Shown one piece after another: positions 59,790 to 64,000 of a stretch of DNA of 64,000 bases. Made by a program: the position numbers and the translations under genes. Source of the stretch: Symbiodinium sp. CCMP2592 (taxonomy: Eukaryota > Sar > Dinophyceae > Suessiales > Symbiodiniaceae); assembly GCA_905221615.1 (NCBI GenBank), contig CAJNDT010001890.1:922602-986601 (forward strand), in the 5' to 3' direction. The notes under the pieces were generated by a model. It was not told the origin of the DNA, did not search any database, and saw only the letters and a list, made by a program, of their open reading frames with translations. Position 1 is the stretch's first letter. Each line of letters begins with the position of its first letter.

Positions 59790-60235
59790 TTGATCTTCTG
59801 CCTCGCCTATACGTCTGACTGTTTGCAAGGGCAACGGCGCACAGTAACACGCTCATGCCATACCTCTCCAACAAGGCAGGACAGTGTCTCTAACATCAAC
59901 GTGTGCACAGGATGAGTGAGATCTAGCCCGAGAGTACAGGGAGGACTCACAAACCTGCTGACCAAGCCGTCATTTTGCCGGCGCAGACAGTCGGCTCGGA
60001 AGTGCACTCTCCTAAACGCAAACGTCCACAAACTTAAACCGAGAAAAATCTGTGGTCGCCGTTTGTGGAATCAAGACAGTGGAGCGGGAAAATCGCGCAA
60101 ATGCCCACCCTTTTGGGCCAGAGCTTGAGCTGCTAGAAGGCAAAAATGCACGGCCCGAGTTGTCGCCATAAAGACCGGACCGCGCAAAAAGGCACGAGTC
60201 TCTGCAAAGGACAGCCTATGCTGCCGGTGCCGGCA
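59790..60235. other. Stretch without a recognised gene
   Basis: Unique sequence, short frames only. Confidence 0.45.
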
Positions 60236-60237
60236 AG

Positions 60238-60421
60238 AATCCCAGACACTCTGAGCCCCTTAAATGGGGAATATACCTTAGATCATATGTGGAACCGTAG
60301 GAGAATTCAAGGTATGTTCCAGTTTTAGGGTCTAAACTGGGCTTTGGGCTTGGGATTCTTACGATAATAGCACTTGGGCACTTGGGGTATGTTCCTGACA
60401 TAAGGGTTTCGGAGCCTCTGG
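60238..60421. mobile_element. MITE family 4, worn copy
   Basis: TCCCAGACACTCTGAG at the left, GGAATATACCTTAGATCAT inside, GGAGCCTCTGGGA at the right; an internal GGGCTTTGGGCTTGGG insertion. Confidence 0.5.
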
Positions 60422-60659
60422 GAAATTAGTGTGTGGCGAGCAGGCTTCAGCAAAGGGTTCAAGCCCATCCGGCATAAGGTGGAGAGGAGGCAGTACACTC
60501 CAAAGAGAACACGACTAATTACTGACCAAAACAGTCATAGTCGTGATCACACTAGTTTTGATGAGAATTGTATCACCTCACTAAAGGACCAAGGAGGCTA
60601 TGAAGTCCGCAAACCTTAGGGTTTAGCGTTTGGGATTTAGGGTTTTGGGATTTGGGTTT

Positions 60660-60830
60660 CGGGTCCTCGAAGCTACAACTACAGCTGAGAACCACACCGA
60701 ACGCCGGCGTCGCCAACGCGCACCCACACTCTTTAACACGACCATCCCAAGTTAGTGCTGCTGCCTCAGTGGCGGAGCCGCCATGCTTGGGAATGGCTGG
60801 TAGCGTAGTCGCTGGAATACGCGAAGGCAT
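60660..60830. other. GC-rich exon-like island, strand unclear
   Basis: Open on both strands: + LQLRTTPNAGVANAHPHSLT, - ATEAAALTWDGRVKECGCAL. TTTAGGG-type sequence on its left. No family. Confidence 0.2.
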
Positions 60831-61199
60831 ACATAATAAGCAATACTTTTGTAGGGGGTGCTTATGGGGTTGCTATACCCACTCTAGATCCCCCAGTCAT
60901 AAAGGCTGCTAGAAGGGTTCTGCAGGAAGGGGTAATTAAGTAGAGGTTGCTTGAGGGGTTCCTGTTGCGGTTCTGTAAGCGATCTAGAACGTTCCGATAA
61001 CAGATTTAGGGATTCAGGGCGGGTTTAGGGCTGATATGCTTCTGGATTTGGGGTTTTGGGCTTTTTCTTGCGCTCAGTGTTTAGGGTTCAGGGTTTTGGC
61101 TACGTTGCGGTTTCGAGTACCCATGTTTTTTGGTGGATCCGATTTCTGTATGGTGGAAGTAATGGGATTCTGGCATTCACATGTTTGCGGCTCTATTGT

Positions 61200-61862
61200 G
61201 TTAGTGCATCAGCTTGAATCTGAGCAGGCAGCAAGCCAATCACTTGGAGAAGTTGTCGCTCATGCCCCAAACTGCTTTGCAGGCGGGTTCTTAAAAGCTG
61301 TGGCTGTGCAAATCCTCGCTGTCCGGTGCAACACGACAGTGAAAGATACTTCATTCAAGCACATTGTCTTGCTAGCTTGCAACATGTCTTGTGCCTTGTG
61401 GCCCAGACGGCGTGGATGAGTCCTCCGATATGCTTCTGCGCTGAATCTCCATCCTCTGCAGTGATCATCGGAAGAAGCCGACCTCACCTCATGGATATCG
61501 GTGCTTGGCGCTGAGAACAGAGAGGCGTGTCCAGAAGGCAACTCTGCTTCCTTTACAAGCTGCAATGACTTAGTGAGGCTCTCGCGATGCCCGAAGAAGC
61601 TCGGCTTGTACAGAGCAGCGCATCGCCACACCTTCACGTTCCCATGTTCCCTACAGTCTCTTGTGGAGAGGAGTGTGTCGTATTCACGCCAAGATGCAGC
61701 TGGCGTGGTCAAGATCCTATTCCTCGTCATCGTCGTCGTCATCGTCCTCGCCATCCTCGTCAGGGTTACAGCAGTGGCACAGCTGGGCGTCCCTCTGTCC
61801 CACACGACTGGCAGGCCCCCGCCTTCTTGCCAGGGAAGCTGAAACCAAGGACTTGGATGCAC
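61200..61862 (-). other. Possible coding region, strand unclear
   Basis: A 200-codon minus frame (61260-61862; includes SLTKSLQLVKEAELPSGHAS) overlaps + frames, one of which contains a hydrophobic run (ILFLVIVVVIVLAILVRV) produced by a GTC/CATC-rich stretch. Neither has a recognisable domain. A perfect TTTAGGG array follows at 61899. Confidence 0.2.
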
Positions 61863-61898
61863 AGGTCACAACCCTGGGGCTCCTTACTAAGACTCTAC

Positions 61899-61951
61899 TA
61901 GGGTTTAGGGTTTAGGGTTTAGGGTTTAGGGTTTAGGGTTTAGGGTTTAGT
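61899..61951. repeat. Perfect TTTAGGG array
   Basis: Seven uninterrupted units, among the cleanest in the window, hence probably young. Confidence 0.9.
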
Positions 61952-61954
61952 ATA

Positions 61955-62580
61955 TTGCTCCCTAAAACAAACCCTATATTCTTCCTATTCTATTTATTAC
62001 GGCCCCTATCCCTTCTATGAACCCTAAGCACACAAGCTCTGCGCCTCGTAACGATTGGCATGGGCTTTTGGGGCTCCTTACTATAACTATAGTCTAATAT
62101 ACCCCGAAACCCTATTCCAATTATTATGGCCACTGTAGTAGGTCTCTAGGTGCAGCCGGACAGCTCATGGTCTCCGGTGAAGGCACACCAAGCTCAGCCA
62201 GAATCGAATGGTACAGCGCCGTCGCCTGGACAGAAAGTGGAGGGCTTCGAAGAAGGGATTCCGGGTTCCTAAATATCCCCTTAACAGTAAGAACACCCTG
62301 TGTCCCATGATTGAGCGCTTTTGAAGCAAGCCCAACATAGCAAGGTTAAAGGGTCACGAAACCCTTCCAAAAGCATCCACAAAACACTTTACAGCTGCTT
62401 ATAGAACCCTTGTTCGGAGGCTTAACAAGGTACCTCCGGGAAGGAGATGCACCCTAAGGCTTCGAAGAGCCTCGGCATCCTCGAGATTCTCTATGGCTGC
62501 CGCAATTGCGAACTTGCTCATCTCTGGATTGGCTAAGATCATGATGTACCTGAGCTGGAAGGCTTCGGGAAAGCAATGCT
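61955..62580. other. Stretch without a recognised gene
   Basis: Holds two similar worn segments (CTCCCTAAAACAAACCCTATA at about 61967; CTCCTTACTATAACTATAG at about 62077), possibly old MITEs. No open frame of note. Confidence 0.4.
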
Positions 62581-62599
62581 ACTCAGCGTAAACAAACAT

Positions 62600-62765
62600 C
62601 ACAATAAGACTGCTGCTGCTAGAGCTGATGACTGCAAGAAAAATAAGAACAGGAATAAGAAAAGGACTAAGACTCAGAATAACAACATGAATACGAATGC
62701 GAATCAGAATGAATAAGAAAATCAATAAGAGTAAGAGTAGTAACAGTGGTTAACAATAACAATAC
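62600..62765. repeat. A-rich AAT/AAG simple sequence
   Basis: Runs of AATAAGAA-type words; more of the same at 62965-63035. Confidence 0.6.
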
Positions 62766-62837
62766 GACTTACACTTGTTATTGTGCTGATGTTTATCCTT
62801 AGGAATCTTATTCTTGCTTTTTAGTATTATTGGTATT

Positions 62838-62863
62838 GAGGTGAGGTGAGGTGAGGTAAGGTG
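62838..62863. repeat. GGTGA minisatellite
   Basis: Five to six units of GGTGA. Confidence 0.8.
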
Positions 62864-63179
62864 AGCATCGACCGAGGCAACGACCAGCAACGAGGTGTAG
62901 TAGGTATTGTTATTATTGATATGATTCATGTATTTAGGTATGTCTTGCTTTCGCTACAACAACGATCATAACAAAGCTAACAATAATACTGAGAAGAACG
63001 GTAGAAACAGTAGTAACAACAAAAAGAAATAAACACGATGATATTAAGGTCTCGGGTTTAGGGGTTGTCACTCTCTGGGTCCACAGGTTTGCTTAGGTCC
63101 TCACCCCACCAACAAGATTTGCCGGAGTGATAGAGTGTCGCGGGTCTGGGCTTGGGGATCCGACTCCACGGTTTAGTTT

Positions 63180-63235
63180 TGTTTAGGGTTTAGGGTTTAA
63201 GGGTTTAGGGTTTAGGGTTTAGGGTTTAGGGTCAA
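63180..63235. repeat. TTTAGGG array
   Basis: Seven units, one with an extra A. Confidence 0.85.
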
Positions 63236-63345
63236 GGATTTCTTGGCCAAGGAACTCCCAGTCGGCATCGACTGCCTGAAGGATGCGGGCCCCTGAGAGT
63301 CTTCGTCCCGCGTTGTCCTGGACATGGAGCGTTCTAAAACCAGGC

Positions 63346-63452
63346 CTACTATTTGCTTAAGAACCCCCAAAAAATAAATAATATATTCCTTATGGGGGTA
63401 ATATAGGGATTATTATTTGTATTTTTTGGGGGGTTTCTTAAGCAAATAGTAG
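63346..63452. mobile_element. MITE family 12 (CTATTTGCTTAAG hairpin)
   Basis: TACTATTTGCTTAAGAACCC pairs with GGGTTTCTTAAGCAAATAGTA: near-perfect arms of about 30 bp with TA on both sides. One copy. Confidence 0.85.
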
Positions 63453-63454
63453 AG

Positions 63455-64000
63455 GCAGCACAAGCCCGGAAGTTCAGAGTTCAGGGTGACTTGAGAAGTG
63501 AGCAGTTCTGGACAGCGTGTTCTGGTACTTGGTCCGGCGTGGATGTTGACCTCCCCATGCTGAGTTACGCGGGGGCCTATAGGCCTTATGTTTAGCGTAA
63601 GGTTGCAGGGGCCGATCCATCATGGCTCTGGGTTGCAGGGCCAAGTTGGTGCCAGCAGGTAAGGCAACTTTCCCGGCAAGCCACAACCTTCAGAATCTTG
63701 CTATGTCGATTGCTAGATTATACCAAAGAGTTCCTCTGACTTGCCGGCAGACCTCTCTCGTTTGATCAGGACACATGGCGTGCTCTCAAGATTCCTGGGG
63801 TTAGGGCTCAAAGGCTTGAGGGTTTGGCTCTTTGCGGGGTTTAGGAAGAAGGTCTGCCAACGGGCGTCAGCACCCTGGAATATCTTCATGCTCGAGCCAC
63901 TCGGTTGACGTGGTTCGACTAACATGGGGGCCTCAACAATGGCTGCCCTTTAAGGGTTCTACAACGAAGGCTCAATAATCAGGGTTTTTAAAGCTTAGGG
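63455..64000. other. Stretch without a recognised gene to the window end
   Basis: Two minus frames of 70 codons, no coding signal; a TTTAGGG-like patch near 63800-63845. Confidence 0.4.

Overview
The window looks like nuclear DNA of a dinoflagellate. Reasons: Arabidopsis-type telomere repeats (TTTAGGG/CCCTAAA) are scattered in both orientations through the first 40 kb; many unrelated families of short palindromic elements are present; three near-identical long intronless genes sit in direct tandem on one strand; coding stretches are GC3-rich; and possible relics of the spliced leader lie just upstream of two or three start codons. No rRNA, tRNA, CRISPR or bacterial operon features are seen. 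The organism call is an inference from these traits, not from a marker gene.

Layout. 1-40,482: a mosaic of degenerate telomere-like arrays, hairpin MITEs of about 60-150 bp (at least a dozen families, many ending in TA target duplications), minisatellites, and short GC-rich islands of about 45-150 bp that read open with GC-rich third positions. I interpret many of these islands as exons of one or more heavily interrupted genes (mostly + strand between 13 and 36 kb). Their introns tend to start with TTTAGGG-type sequence and end with CCCTAAA-type sequence, with MITEs nested inside. A 1.07-kb element with 26-bp inverted termini lies at 9,147-10,219. A minus-strand gene or pseudogene split over three frames lies at 20,640-21,765. 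38,760-39,960 is a decayed satellite with paired motifs.

40,615-59,136: a tandem array. Units A (4.3 kb), B (7.0 kb) and C (7.0 kb), plus a 167-bp stub of a fourth, each carry one minus-strand gene of about 1,120 codons. The protein has a signal peptide, a large ectodomain resembling OpuAC-type betaine/choline binding proteins, a Cys-rich GCC2/GCC3-like stalk, about nine membrane segments and a cytoplasmic tail, so it is probably a surface receptor or sensor. Downstream of each gene, on the opposite strand, is a decayed gag-like sequence, with a zinc knuckle still visible in unit A. Unit A lacks a 2.76-kb block that B and C have, with GCAGCA at the junction. Unit C carries a small telomere-repeat insertion that B lacks.

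59,137-64,000: low-density sequence with a few MITEs, two telomere-like arrays, two GC-rich islands and A-rich simple sequence; no gene can be named.

The three receptor-like genes are probably co-expressed paralogues kept similar by unequal exchange or gene conversion. The first 40 kb is of interest mainly for how introns, telomere repeats and MITEs seem to build on each other.
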